DNA of 64,000 bases from Taklimakanibacter sp021828105. GTDB lineage: Bacteria; Pseudomonadota; Alphaproteobacteria; Rhizobiales; Aestuariivirgaceae. The DNA is taken from assembly GCA_021828105.1 (NCBI GenBank), contig JAKATG010000009.1:124001-188000 (forward strand), written 5' to 3'. Positions 30,627 to 40,679 of the stretch are shown piece by piece (position 1 is the stretch's first letter; the number at the start of each line of letters is the position of its first letter). The notes beneath the pieces are model-generated. The model worked only from the letters and a program-made list of their open reading frames with translations, had not been told where the DNA came from and did no database searches. A program made the translations under genes and the position numbers.

Positions 30627-32914
30627 CAGGCCGCCTTTGCCTTCGCGGCTTTCTTCTCCGCCTTCTCGTCCAGCGCCTTGAGGATGCGCGGCGGCGACAT
30701 CGGAATATGCGTCATGCGCACGCCCGCGGCGTTGGAGACGGCATTGGCGATCGCCGCCAGCGGCGGAACGATCGAGGTCTCGCCGACGCCGCGCACGCCA
30801 TAGGGATGGTTCGGATTGGGGATCTCCATGATGACCGTGTCGATCATCGGCAGGTCCGAGCAGACCGGAATGCGATAATCGAGGAAGCCCGCATTCTGCA
30901 GCCGCCCATCCTTGCCATAGATATATTCCTCGTTGAGCGCCCAGCCGATGCCCTGCGCGGCACCGCCCTGATACTGGCCCTCGACATAGGACGGATGGAT
31001 CGCCTTGCCCGCATCCTGGATCACCGTGTAGCGGACGACCTTGGTGGCGCCGGTTTCGCGATCGAGCTCGACGTCGCAGATATGGGTGGCGAAGGAAACG
31101 CCCGCGCCATCGGCGACGAACTCATTGTGCCCGGCGATCGGGCCGCCGGTATTGGCGGCGGCCGCCGCGATCTCCTTGAGCGAAAGCGGCGGGAAGTTGC
31201 CGGCATTGGCGCCGGCGGGCTTCGCATGGCCGTCTTCCCAGGTGACCGCGTCTTCCGGGATGTCCCACATCTTGGCGGCGCGCTGGATGAGCACCTTCTT
31301 GGCATTGCGCGCGGCGATGACCGTGTTCATGCCGGAAGAGAAGGTGACGCGGCTGCCGTCGCTCATGTCGTTGTGGCCGAGCGAGCTCGTATCGGCGACG
31401 ACGCAGCGCACATCCTCGTAAGGCACGCCGAGCTCCTCGGCGGCGATGAGCGCCATGGAAGCGCGCGAGCCGCCGACATCGATCGTGCCGACCGACACCG
31501 TCACCGAGCCGTCGGGCGTGACATTGAGCGAGGTGCAGGTCTGGCCGCCGAAATTGAACCAGAAGCCGCAGGCCATGCCGCGTCCCTGATTCTTGCCGAG
31601 CGGCGCCTTCATATGCGGGTGGTTCTTAGCGGCCTCGAGCGTCGGCCCGATGCCGATCGGGCCATAGGTCGGGCCATAGGAGGACTTGGTGCCTTCCTTC
31701 GCCGCGTTCTTGATGCGGAAGTCGACCGCATCCATGCCGATCTTGGCCGCAAGCTCATCGACCACGCTTTCGACCGCGAAAGCGGCCATGGGTGCTGAGG
31801 GCGCGCGATAGGCCGCGACCTTCGGCCGGTTGACCACCACTTCATAGCCGACCGTCTTCACATTCTTGAGGTCGTAGCAGGCATAGGAGGTCATGGCGCC
31901 GAGCTCGGCCCACATGCCGAGGAAGGGACCGCCCTGATAGCGCAAGGTGGCGGTGGCCGCGGTGATGGTGCCGTCGCGCCTGGCGCCGATCTTGACGTCG
32001 ATCGAGGTCGAGCTGGTCGGCCCTGAGGCCTTGAACACTTCATCGCGGGTCATGACGAGCTTCACCGGCCGGTTGGCCTTGCGCGAAAGCGCGAGCGCCA
32101 GAGGTTCGGCCCAGATATGGGTCTTGCCGCCGAAGCCGCCGCCGATCTCGGACGCCGTGACGCGCAGCTTCGCCGCATCGATGCCGAGAAGCTGGGCGCA
32201 TTGGTTGCGATAGACGAAGTGGCCTTGCGTGCACACCCACATCTCGCCCTGGCCGTCCGGCCCGACATTGGCGAGGCAGGCATGCGGCTCGATATAGCCC
32301 TGATGCGTCTGCTCGGTCTTGAAGCTGCGCTCGACGATGACGTCGGCTTCCTTAAAACCCTGCTCGACGTCGCCATGGCCGAATTCGGTGCGCTTGGCGA
32401 TGTTGGACGCTTTTTTCGGCTTGGGCTCGACGCCGTCGGTGAACATGTTGGCATGGAGCACCGGGGCCCCTGGCTTGATCGCCTCATCGACATCGGTGAC
32501 ATGAGGGAGGACCTCATAGTCGACCTTGATGAGCTTCAGCGCTTTCTTCGCCGTCGTCTGATCGATGGCCGCCACCGCCGCCACCGCATGGCCGTCATAG
32601 AACGCCTTCTCGCGCGCCATGCAGTTGACCAGGATGTCATACATGCCGGAATCGCCGTTAGTGAGATCCGGCAGATCGGCGCTGGTGATCACCGCTTTCA
32701 CGCCGGGAAGCTTCTCGGCTTTCGAAATGTCGATCTTCTTGATCTTGGCATGCGCATAGGGCGAGCGCAGCACGAGGCCGACGAGCTGGCCCGGCGCGAA
32801 GGCGTCGGCGCCATAGCGGGCGCGGCCCGTCACCTTGTCGACGCCGTCGGGGCGCAGCGGGCGCGTGCCGACGACCTTGAATTTCTGACCGGTATAATTG
32901 GTGTCATAAGCCAT
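30626..32914 (-). CDS. Molybdenum hydroxylase large (molybdopterin-binding) subunit, xanthine dehydrogenase family
   Basis: A 762-residue large subunit of a three-part molybdenum hydroxylase. FGGKTHIWAEPLAL is the first cofactor-contact segment, AYRAPSAPMAAFAVE is the active-site loop, QGGAAQGIGWALNEE binds the cofactor and GVGETSIVPPLAA near the C-terminus holds the catalytic Glu that activates water. The loop lacks the Cys of CO dehydrogenase (AYxCSFR), so it is not a CoxL. It hydroxylates an unknown heterocycle or aldehyde, or reduces an aryl-CoA. It starts 4 bp after the iron-sulfur subunit gene with GAGGAG upstream. The substrate cannot be read from the sequence. Confidence 0.9.
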   Translation of the reverse strand: MAYDTNYTGQKFKVVGTRPLRPDGVDKVTGRARYGADAFAPGQLVGLVLRSPYAHAKIKKIDISKAEKLPGVKAVITSADLPDLTNGDSGMYDILVNCMAREKAFYDGHAVAAVAAIDQTTAKKALKLIKVDYEVLPHVTDVDEAIKPGAPVLHANMFTDGVEPKPKKASNIAKRTEFGHGDVEQGFKEADVIVERSFKTEQTHQGYIEPHACLANVGPDGQGEMWVCTQGHFVYRNQCAQLLGIDAAKLRVTASEIGGGFGGKTHIWAEPLALALSRKANRPVKLVMTRDEVFKASGPTSSTSIDVKIGARRDGTITAATATLRYQGGPFLGMWAELGAMTSYACYDLKNVKTVGYEVVVNRPKVAAYRAPSAPMAAFAVESVVDELAAKIGMDAVDFRIKNAAKEGTKSSYGPTYGPIGIGPTLEAAKNHPHMKAPLGKNQGRGMACGFWFNFGGQTCTSLNVTPDGSVTVSVGTIDVGGSRASMALIAAEELGVPYEDVRCVVADTSSLGHNDMSDGSRVTFSSGMNTVIAARNAKKVLIQRAAKMWDIPEDAVTWEDGHAKPAGANAGNFPPLSLKEIAAAAANTGGPIAGHNEFVADGAGVSFATHICDVELDRETGATKVVRYTVIQDAGKAIHPSYVEGQYQGGAAQGIGWALNEEYIYGKDGRLQNAGFLDYRIPVCSDLPMIDTVIMEIPNPNHPYGVRGVGETSIVPPLAAIANAVSNAAGVRMTHIPMSPPRILKALDEKAEKKAAKAKAA

Positions 32915-32918
32915 GGTA

Positions 32919-33395
32919 TCAGGCTCCTCTCATCTCAGCCGCCGCCGCCTGGACGGCGCGTACGATCTTGTCATAGCCGGTGCACCGGCAGAGATTGCCG
33001 GCGAGGCCGAAGCGGATCTCTTCCTCGGTCGGGTTCTTGTTCTTCTTGAGCAGAGCGCGGGCCGCAATCAGGAAGCCCGGCGTGCAGATGCCGCATTGGA
33101 GGGCGGCATGCTCGATGAATTTGCGCTGCAGCGGATGCAGCTTGTCGCCATCCGCCATGCCTTCGACGGTCTCGATCTTGCGGCCTTCGGCTTCGGCGCC
33201 GAGGACGAGGCACGAGCAGACCAGCTCATTGTCGACGATGACGCTGCAGGCGCCGCAATCGCCGGTGCCGCAGCCTTCCTTGGCGCCGGTCAGGCCGAGG
33301 CGGTTGCGCAGCACGTCGAGCAGCGGCTCGCCCGGCTCGCAGACGAAGTCGACGGCATCGCCATTGACGGTGGTTGAAACATGTACGCCAGCCAT
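32919..33395 (-). CDS. Molybdenum hydroxylase small subunit, two [2Fe-2S] clusters
   Basis: A 158-residue iron-sulfur subunit. The N-terminal plant-ferredoxin-like cluster uses the cysteines of KEGCGTGDCGACSVIV plus a later Cys (LVCSC), and the C-terminal four-helix domain uses CGICTPGF and GNLCRCTGYDKI. Electrons pass from molybdopterin through both clusters to FAD. AGGAGG lies just before the ATG at 33395, and only 1 nt separates it from the FAD subunit gene. Sequence and length are standard for CoxS/QorS-type subunits. Confidence 0.95.
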   Translation of the reverse strand: MAGVHVSTTVNGDAVDFVCEPGEPLLDVLRNRLGLTGAKEGCGTGDCGACSVIVDNELVCSCLVLGAEAEGRKIETVEGMADGDKLHPLQRKFIEHAALQCGICTPGFLIAARALLKKNKNPTEEEIRFGLAGNLCRCTGYDKIVRAVQAAAAEMRGA

Positions 33396-33396
33396 A

Positions 33397-34254
33397 TTAT
33401 TTGCCTCCTGCGCGCCGATACGCGATTTTTGCAGCACGCTTTGCCAGCACGCCTGCGACCCTGGTTCTGAATTCGATGGTGCCCCTCTTGTCGTCGATGG
33501 GCTTGCACGCGGCCGAGCAGGCGGCGCTAAGCTTTTCCAACGCTTCATCATCGAGTTTGGTTCCGATGATGGCCTTGGCGGCGGGGGCGACGAGCAGCAC
33601 GGTCGGCGCCACGGCGCCGAGCGCCACGCGCGCGTCCGTGATGACGCCCTTGGCGTCGAGGACGAGATTGACGCCGGCCGAAACCACGGCGATGTCCATC
33701 TCGGAGCGTGGGATGAAGCGCAAATAGGCATCGCCGGCGCGCGCCGGGCGCTTGGGCAGCAGGAGTGATTCGACGATCTCGCCCTTGGCGAGGCTGGTGC
33801 GGCCGGGGGCCGTCGCGACCTTCTCGACCGGAATGGTGCGCTTCTTCTTCGGCCCGACGATCACCGCCTGGGCGCCCGCGGCAACGAGCGCCGGCACGCT
33901 GTCGGCGGCGGGCGAGGCGTTGCACATATTGCCGACCATGGTGCAGCGGCCCTGCACTTGCTTGGAGCCGATGAGGTTGGCCGCTTCGACGACGCCGGGC
34001 CATGCCTTCTTGACAATGCTCTTGCCGAGCTCGTTGCCCGAAACGGCGGCACCGACTTGGAAGCCGGAAGAGGTCTGCTTGATCTGGCTCATCGCCGGGA
34101 TGCGCTTGATGTCGACGATCAGGTCAGGCTCGATGAAGCCGCCTTTCATCCGGACGAGAAGATCCGTTCCGCCGGCGAGTATGGCCGACTTTCCTCTTTC
34201 CTTTGCCAGAAGAGAAACCGCGGCCTTGGTCGAGCTGGGTGCTTCGTATCGCAT
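33397..34254 (-). CDS. Molybdenum hydroxylase FAD-binding medium subunit
   Basis: A 285-residue CoxM-type FAD subunit. FAD contacts are AILAGGTDLLVRMKGG and the second motif TMVGNMCNASPAAD. The ATG at 34254 has AGGTGG about 9 nt upstream; extension to 34419 only adds unrelated sequence. It leads a medium-small-large-moaD operon, the order used by carbon monoxide dehydrogenase-like operons though the large subunit is not CoxL. It passes electrons to an unknown acceptor. The gene is unusually Lys/Ala-rich but otherwise complete. Confidence 0.93.
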   Translation of the reverse strand: MRYEAPSSTKAAVSLLAKERGKSAILAGGTDLLVRMKGGFIEPDLIVDIKRIPAMSQIKQTSSGFQVGAAVSGNELGKSIVKKAWPGVVEAANLIGSKQVQGRCTMVGNMCNASPAADSVPALVAAGAQAVIVGPKKKRTIPVEKVATAPGRTSLAKGEIVESLLLPKRPARAGDAYLRFIPRSEMDIAVVSAGVNLVLDAKGVITDARVALGAVAPTVLLVAPAAKAIIGTKLDDEALEKLSAACSAACKPIDDKRGTIEFRTRVAGVLAKRAAKIAYRRAGGK

Positions 34255-34610
34255 AAATCTTGATCCACCTGGGTTGCTGGCGTGTGGCTCACGCTTGTTT
34301 TTTCGAAGGGCAAGAAGGCGAGGCCCTTCGCGAAGGGCGTGATTGTCATCCGAGAGCCCCTTTGCCGTCAATACGGCGCGACAAAGTATATCGGCTTGAC
34401 ACGCATTCCTTGGGAGCACGTCACGGCGCTGACAAGGTGATGAGGAATCGCAAGCTCACTGCTGCATATTTCACAATGCGGACCTTGGCCGAGCAGTCCT
34501 CCCCCCATGCCGACTGTATGAAAAATAGCGGCCCGTGATTTCGGCTTGACTTTTATATTTTATACAATGTACAGAAAACCGAACCTTTGATTCATGCTTT
34601 TAGTTAAGCC
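34255..34610. other. 356-bp divergent intergenic region
   Basis: This gap separates the molybdenum hydroxylase operon from the proline-racemase-type gene and is AT-richer toward its right end. No gene is seen. It holds a 16-bp palindrome (34323-34338), a further half copy CGAAGGGC at 34304-34311, and the decamer TCGGCTTGAC twice, at 34391 and 34541, exactly 150 bp apart, each containing a CTTGAC that could serve as a -35 box. Confidence 0.6.
34323..34338. promoter_or_regulatory. Perfect 16-bp palindrome, candidate operator of the molybdenum hydroxylase operon
   Basis: GCCCTTCGCGAAGGGC is a perfect palindrome 69-84 bp upstream of the FAD-subunit start, with another half site CGAAGGGC at 34304-34311. 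The size and place suit a dimeric repressor or activator site. Confidence 0.4.
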
Positions 34611-35615
34611 ATGGCCAGATCTACGTTTTTCTGCTTCGATGCCCATACTTGCGGCAATCCGGTCCGCGTCGTGACGGGCGGCAGCGTGCCCCAGCTTCGG
34701 GGCGCGACCATGTTCGACCGGCGCCAGCATTTCCTCACGGAATTCGACTGGATCCGCACCGGGCTCATGTTCGAGCCGCGCGGCCATGACATGATGTCGG
34801 GCTCGATCCTCTATCCGCCGACGCGCAGCGACTGCGATGTCGCCATCCTCTTCATCGAGACATCGGGATGCCTGCCGATGTGCGGCCATGGCACGATCGG
34901 CACGGTGACCGTCATCATCGAGCAAGGCCTCGTCACGCCCAAAACCCCGGGCGTCCTCAGGCTCGACACGCCGGCAGGCCTCGTCGAGGCGCATTACGAG
35001 AAGAAGGGCGACCATGTCGAGCGCGTGCGCATCGTCAATGTCCCCTCTTTCCTTCTGGGCCGCGCTTTTCCGGTCGAGGTCGAAGGCCTGGGCGAGCTCG
35101 CCGTCGATGTCGCCTATGGCGGCAATTTCTACGCCATCGTCGAGCCGCAGCAGAACTATCGCGATCTCGCCGAAGTCCGCCCCGCCGATCTCTTGCGCTG
35201 GTCGCCCAGGCTGAGGAGCGCCTTCAATGCCCGCCACAGTATCGCGCATCCGGAGAACCCGGCGATCGACCGGCTCACCCATGTCCTGTGGACCGGCAAA
35301 GCGCAGACTCAGGGTGGCACGGCGCGCAATGCCGTCTTCTATGGCGACAAGGCCATCGACCGCTCGCCCTGCGGCACCGGCACCTCGGCGCGCATGGCGC
35401 AGCTCAGGGCCACGGGCCGCCTCGGCGAAGGCAGCACCTTCATCCATGAATCGATCATCGGCTCGACCTTCACCGGGCGCATCGAGGGCAGCGCCCGGGT
35501 CGGCAATATCGAGGCGATCATTCCCTCGATCGAGGGTTGGGCCCGCATCACCGGGATGAATACCATCTTTCTCGACGACCGCGACCCTTATGTCAGGGGC
35601 TTTCAGGTGAATTGA
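34611..35615 (+). CDS. Proline racemase family protein, likely 4-hydroxyproline 2-epimerase
   Basis: A 334-residue member of the proline racemase family. Both catalytic cysteines are present: C91 in GCLPMCGHGTIG and C254 in RSPCGTGTSARM. Two Cys mean a racemase/epimerase; the dehydratase branch has Thr in place of the second. Hydroxyproline epimerases convert trans-4-hydroxy-L-proline to cis-4-hydroxy-D-proline. The usual partners (D-amino-acid oxidase, deaminase, semialdehyde dehydrogenase) are not adjacent. It stands alone, with a weak ribosome site. The sarcosine-oxidase-like oxidase 4 kb away could in principle act on the product, but nothing shows it. Confidence 0.88.
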   Translation: MARSTFFCFDAHTCGNPVRVVTGGSVPQLRGATMFDRRQHFLTEFDWIRTGLMFEPRGHDMMSGSILYPPTRSDCDVAILFIETSGCLPMCGHGTIGTVTVIIEQGLVTPKTPGVLRLDTPAGLVEAHYEKKGDHVERVRIVNVPSFLLGRAFPVEVEGLGELAVDVAYGGNFYAIVEPQQNYRDLAEVRPADLLRWSPRLRSAFNARHSIAHPENPAIDRLTHVLWTGKAQTQGGTARNAVFYGDKAIDRSPCGTGTSARMAQLRATGRLGEGSTFIHESIIGSTFTGRIEGSARVGNIEAIIPSIEGWARITGMNTIFLDDRDPYVRGFQVN

Positions 35616-35717
35616 AGCGAAGCAGGCGGCGCTGATCCGATGCCGCAATCGACGTTGAGCCTCGCAAAACAACAGTAGTCAAAATCGGCTCGTGCGTCGT
35701 ACTATGGTTGGGCTCTC

Positions 35718-37475
35718 ATGGAGCTTACATTGGAACGCCGCCTCGCTGCGATCCTGGCTGCCGATGTCGCCGGATATTCTCGACAGATGGCTGTCGACGA
35801 GACCGGCACTTTGGCGCGACTCAATCATGTCAGAACCGAGATAATAGAACCCAAGGTCGATCAGTTCCGTGGGCACATCGTGGGCTCGGCGGGAGATAGC
35901 CTGCTTGTCGAGTTCAATAGCGCCGTAAGTGCTGTTGAGTGCGCGGTAAAGACGCAAGACGCCCTTGCAAGCTGGAATGAAGGATTGTCGGAGGAGAATC
36001 GTGTCATATTTCGCATGGGCATCAATCTCGGCGACGTCATTGCAGACAGGGACACGATATTCGGCGATGGCGTAAACATCGCCGCGAGGCTGGAAAAGCT
36101 GGCCGAACCGGGCGGTGTATGCGTAGCGCACAGCGTTTTTGATCAGGTCAAGGGCAAGCTCCCCTATGCCTACGACGATCTCGGAGCCCAGCAGGTCCAC
36201 AACATACCGCAACCAGTTCATGCCTACAGGGTGAAAATCCGCACACTCATTGAATCGGCGCAAAAGTCGCCGTCCTTGCCGGACAAGCCGTCAATTGCCG
36301 TCCTGCCCTTCAACAACATGAGCGGTGATCCTGATCAGGAGTATTTCGCAGACGGCATCGTGGAGGAGATTATCACTGCTCTCTCACGCTTTCATGGCCT
36401 GTTCGTCATCGCTCGCAACTCGAGCTTCACTTACAAGGGTCGAGCCGTTGACGTGAAGCAAGCCGGCCGCGAACTCGGTGTACGCTACGTCCTGGAGGGA
36501 AGCGTGCGTAAGGCCGGTAGCCGCGTGCGAATTACAGCTCAGCTGATCGACAGCTCCTCAGGTGTGCATCTGTGGGCAGATCGATACGAGGGCGCATTTG
36601 AGGACATCTTCGACCTACAGGACCAGGTTATGTCCAAGGTCGTGGGAGCAATTGCTCCGCAAATCGAAAGAGCGGAGATCGAGAGGACTAAGCGGAAGCC
36701 GCCCGAGAATCTGGACGCGTACGATCAATATCTGAGAGGCATGGAGGGATTCCACAAATTCTCGCGAGAAGGAAGCAAAGAGGCTTTGTCCCACCTTTAT
36801 CGAGCGACGGAGCTCGATCCGAGCTACGCTGCCGCATATTCGATGATCGCCCGGATATACGTTCAGCGGAATGCGGGAGATTGGGCTGAGGACCAGGCTC
36901 ATGAGGTGGCCGAGACGGAGAAGGTGGCGATCAAGGCCGTGGAGCTGGATCGCAATGACGCCGTTGTGTTGGCCAACGCCGGATTTGCGTTTTGCGACAT
37001 CCTCGGTCTCGTCGAGGAAGGTGATGCGATGATTGACAGGGCTTTGGAGCTAAACCCCAATCTCGCATGGATATGGCTTTACAGCAGCTGGACGAAAACC
37101 TCGCTGGGTCAGCCCGAGATCGCGATTGAACACATCCAACGCGCTTTGCGGCTGAGCCCCAACGACCCTCTGACCTTCAGCTTCCACGCGGCCAAAGCCT
37201 GGGCAGAATTTTTCGCCGGCCGTTTTTCAGAAGCATATGCATCGGCGGAGAGCGCGATACGCCAGCGTCCTGGCATGTTGCTCTATACGTGCATCGCCGC
37301 CTGCAGCGCAGCATTGGCCGAGAGACATGATGATGCACGTAGAATTGTGACACGAATGCTGCAAGCCAACCCGAGTGTGAACGTCGCCAAGGCGAGTAAG
37401 CTCATTCCCTTGCGCCGCGCCGAAGACAACGCCCGATGGACAGAAGGCCTCCGCAAGGCCGGCCTGCCGGAATAG
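35718..37475 (+). CDS. Adenylate-cyclase-like/TolB-like/TPR protein
   Basis: A 585-residue cytosolic protein common in rhizobia. Residues about 1-165 are a class III cyclase domain (ILAADVAGYSR with the metal Asp, SAGDSLLVEF, GDGVNIAARLE), about 195-320 a TolB-like segment (SIAVLPFNNMSGDPDQEYF, ALSRFHGLFVIARNSS), and the rest TPR-like repeats. The usual Lys before GD is Ser-Ala here, as often in this group, so ATP/GTP selectivity is uncertain. Codon use is visibly more AT-rich and mixed than in neighbours, which suggests a separate history. It has no clear operon partner. Confidence 0.85.
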   Translation: MELTLERRLAAILAADVAGYSRQMAVDETGTLARLNHVRTEIIEPKVDQFRGHIVGSAGDSLLVEFNSAVSAVECAVKTQDALASWNEGLSEENRVIFRMGINLGDVIADRDTIFGDGVNIAARLEKLAEPGGVCVAHSVFDQVKGKLPYAYDDLGAQQVHNIPQPVHAYRVKIRTLIESAQKSPSLPDKPSIAVLPFNNMSGDPDQEYFADGIVEEIITALSRFHGLFVIARNSSFTYKGRAVDVKQAGRELGVRYVLEGSVRKAGSRVRITAQLIDSSSGVHLWADRYEGAFEDIFDLQDQVMSKVVGAIAPQIERAEIERTKRKPPENLDAYDQYLRGMEGFHKFSREGSKEALSHLYRATELDPSYAAAYSMIARIYVQRNAGDWAEDQAHEVAETEKVAIKAVELDRNDAVVLANAGFAFCDILGLVEEGDAMIDRALELNPNLAWIWLYSSWTKTSLGQPEIAIEHIQRALRLSPNDPLTFSFHAAKAWAEFFAGRFSEAYASAESAIRQRPGMLLYTCIAACSAALAERHDDARRIVTRMLQANPSVNVAKASKLIPLRRAEDNARWTEGLRKAGLPE

Positions 37476-37507
37476 CCTGTATTGGAGAGGCGCTGGCGGG
37501 ATCGATC

Positions 37508-37846
37508 CTAAATCGTCAGGTTTATCCGGCCGCCGAAGACCCGGTAATGATCGACATGGGGCGGGCGGTCGACGAGGAAATGATCGTCTTCGGGATAATA
37601 GACCGCGATCTCGGGCTGATCGCCGGCAAAGGCCTTGATGGCCTCCATCGACTCCCACCAGCTCAGCGTCGTGACCTCGCTCACCCCGTCGCCAAGTGCC
37701 CGCATGAGGATCTGAAAGCCGAGATTTCCCGGAGTCTTGCCATAGTCGACCGCGCCGGTCCGGTTGAAATAGGCGAGATACTCAACCTCCTCGGCCGTTC
37801 TCAATCGTCCGCTCCAGCGGCGCAGGATCACTTGCTTTCCATTCAT
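37508..37846 (-). CDS. Antibiotic-biosynthesis-monooxygenase-like dimeric alpha/beta barrel protein
   Basis: A 112-residue protein with ferredoxin-like dimeric alpha/beta-barrel features: VILRRWSGRLRTAEEVEYL, VTTLSWWESMEAIKAF and HYRVFGG. ABM-family proteins are small cofactor-free monooxygenases or heme-degrading enzymes. It is the last gene of a four-gene operon after the ABC permease (21 bp gap), with GGAG before its ATG. Its place suggests a role with the oxidase at the head of the operon. Not every ABM-fold protein is an enzyme, so the exact activity is open. Confidence 0.7.
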   Translation of the reverse strand: MNGKQVILRRWSGRLRTAEEVEYLAYFNRTGAVDYGKTPGNLGFQILMRALGDGVSEVTTLSWWESMEAIKAFAGDQPEIAVYYPEDDHFLVDRPPHVDHYRVFGGRINLTI

Positions 37847-37867
37847 GATTTTATCTCCAGCTTGCGC

Positions 37868-38653
37868 TCACCTGATGGTGCTCCGCGCCAAGCGTCGTTC
37901 GAGCGCATGACTGAAGGCGGTGAGCAAGGTTGTCAATGTGAGATAGATGCCGGCGACCGCGATAAAGACCGGCACAGGCCGGAAGCTTTCGGCCTGCACG
38001 CGATTGCCGACGAGCGACAATTCGACGACGCCGATGACGTAAGCGAGGCTCGAATCCTTGAGCAGCGCGACGATATTGTTGACGAGCGGCGGCAGGGAGA
38101 GGCGGATGGCTTGCGGCAGGATCACCAGCACCAGCGCATAGAAGGGCGGAAGGCCCAAGGCCTGCGCCGCCTCGCGCTGGCCCTTCGGCACGCCCAATAT
38201 GCCCGCCCGGATGACCTCGGAATTATAGGCGCCGACATTGAGCGAAAGAGCGAGCACCGCCGACCAGAAATCGGAAAGCTCGAGACCGGGCAGAAGCGCC
38301 GGCAAGGCAAAATAGACGAACAGGATCTGGACGAGCAGCGGCGTGCCGCGAATGACCCAGAGATAGAATTGCGCGATGCGTTGGATCACGGGTTGATGCG
38401 AGAGCCGCATCAGGGCCACGATCACGCCGGCGAGAAGCCCGAGGCTGCCCGATGTCAGCGTGAGCAGCACGGTCATGCGCGCGCCATTGCCGAACTGCAC
38501 CGCCGCCGGCCCGATCGGATCGGGCATGGCGGCAAGCGGGATCGGCAGCAGCCAGAGAACGACCAAGAGGCCCAAGGCCGCGCCCAGCATGGCGCGGCCC
38601 TCCTCGTCGGGCGTGAAGTCGGGAAGGAAGCGGCTTCGCGACAGAGTATGCAT
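37868..38653 (-). CDS. Polar amino acid ABC transporter permease
   Basis: A 261-residue HisM/GlnP-type permease with about five membrane helices and the EAA loop EVIRAGILGVPKGQREAAQALGL (seen as VIRAGILGVPKGQREAA), which docks to an ATPase. An extra N-terminal helix segment (MLGAALGLLVVLWLLPIP) precedes the core. It begins 14 bp after the binding-protein gene. No ATP-binding subunit gene is in this operon or nearby, so the pump must borrow one or be incomplete. A homodimeric permease is usual in some members of this family. Confidence 0.9.
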   Translation of the reverse strand: MHTLSRSRFLPDFTPDEEGRAMLGAALGLLVVLWLLPIPLAAMPDPIGPAAVQFGNGARMTVLLTLTSGSLGLLAGVIVALMRLSHQPVIQRIAQFYLWVIRGTPLLVQILFVYFALPALLPGLELSDFWSAVLALSLNVGAYNSEVIRAGILGVPKGQREAAQALGLPPFYALVLVILPQAIRLSLPPLVNNIVALLKDSSLAYVIGVVELSLVGNRVQAESFRPVPVFIAVAGIYLTLTTLLTAFSHALERRLARSTIR

Positions 38654-38667
38654 GGCGGTCTCCCCTG

Positions 38668-39425
<758 letters not shown>

Positions 39426-39429
<4 letters not shown>

Positions 39430-40589
39430 GACGTTCTCCTCCTGTTGTTATGGCTTCGTGAAAGTGACGGACGGTCGATCCGGAACGGATGCAGATCGAT
39501 TGCGGGCTTCTGATGCATCGCGAGATCGGCGACCGCCTCGCCGAAGAGCGCACCGAATTTGAAGCCATGGCCCGAGCAGGCCGAGACGATGGCGATGTGC
39601 TCATGCTCGGGATGGCGATCGATGATGAAATCCTCATCCGGGGTGAGCGTGTAGCGGCAGGTCTGGACGCGAAGCGCCCTGGGCTCGAGGCCGGGCAGGA
39701 TGCGGCCGACCTGCGCCTCGAGCCGCGTGACAAGCTCAGGGTCCGGCCCGTCATCACCATCGCGTGCCGGGCGCTTGTTCTCGATCATGAGCTTGAGGCC
39801 CTCTTCGCGCAGGAGTGGAAACCCCGAGCTCAAGATCACACCGCCCAGGTGCAGGATGAAGATCGGCAAGCGATCCGGACCGTGGAGCGCTGGATCTTCC
39901 GGCCGGAAGAAGGCGACCTGTTCCTTGGACACGGTGAGCGGCAGATCGAGGCCGAGACGGCGCAGCATCGCCGCCGTCGCCGCGCCGGCGGCGATCACCA
40001 GCCGGCCAACGTTGTAGGTGCCTTGTAAGGTCTGGAGCTCGATGCCTTGCGCAGAGGGCGTGAGCGCCAGGACGTCCTCGCCTTCGCGCAGGACGGCGCC
40101 GTGGCGCCGTGCGCTCGATGCCAGCGCGGCGAGGCCGCGATCCGCATGGAGCACGCCGCCCTCGCTTTGCAGGAGGCCTTGTGCGCCGTCCGGCAGGCTG
40201 AATTGCGGGAACTGCCGCTTGATCTCGTCGCGGTCGAGCATCTCATGCGGAACCCGGGCTTGCACCATTGCCGCTTGCGTGGCGCGCCAGGACGGCACCT
40301 CGCCGAAAGCGAGATCGAGACCGCCCGTGATCGTAAGGAGCGTGTCGCCGCTTTCCTCTTCAAGCTGCCGCCAGGCGGCATAGGCAGCGCGGCACAGGGG
40401 AATATAGGCCGCATGGCCATAGGCGAGACGGATCATGCGCGAGCGGCCATGCGAGCTTCCCTGCGCGTGACCGATCCTTGCCCGCTCGAAGAGGACGACG
40501 CGCTCGCGCCGTGCCGCAAGAGCGCGTGCCGCGGCACACCCCATGACGCCGCCGCCGATCACCGCCACATCGAAACTGCCTGATGTCAT
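39426..40589 (-). CDS. Sarcosine oxidase/N-methyltryptophan oxidase-type flavoenzyme
   Basis: A 387-residue monomeric-sarcosine-oxidase family protein. FAD motif DVAVIGGGVMGCAAARAL opens the chain, and Cys311 in QTCRYTLTPDEDFIID matches the covalent-FAD cysteine of MSOX (Cys315), so FAD is probably covalently attached. It oxidises a secondary or N-methyl amino acid, producing H2O2. The ATG at 40589 gives the family start; the longer frame to 40649 does not. It is the first gene of the operon, translationally coupled to the binding protein and divergent from a GcvA-type LysR gene. Which amino acid is used is unknown; sarcosine, pipecolate and N-methyltryptophan are candidates. Confidence 0.9.
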
Positions 40590-40679
40590 GCCGCCATTGG
40601 CACGCCCCCGCGCATGGTTGACAAACGGCGATTCCTGATCACCATGCATTAGCTACGCTTATGGATAGGGCCGCCTGAC

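Noticed and set aside
30626..34254. Carbon monoxide dehydrogenase (coxMSL)
   Set aside because: The gene order matches, but the active-site loop AYRAPSAP lacks the Cys of the AYxCSFR motif.
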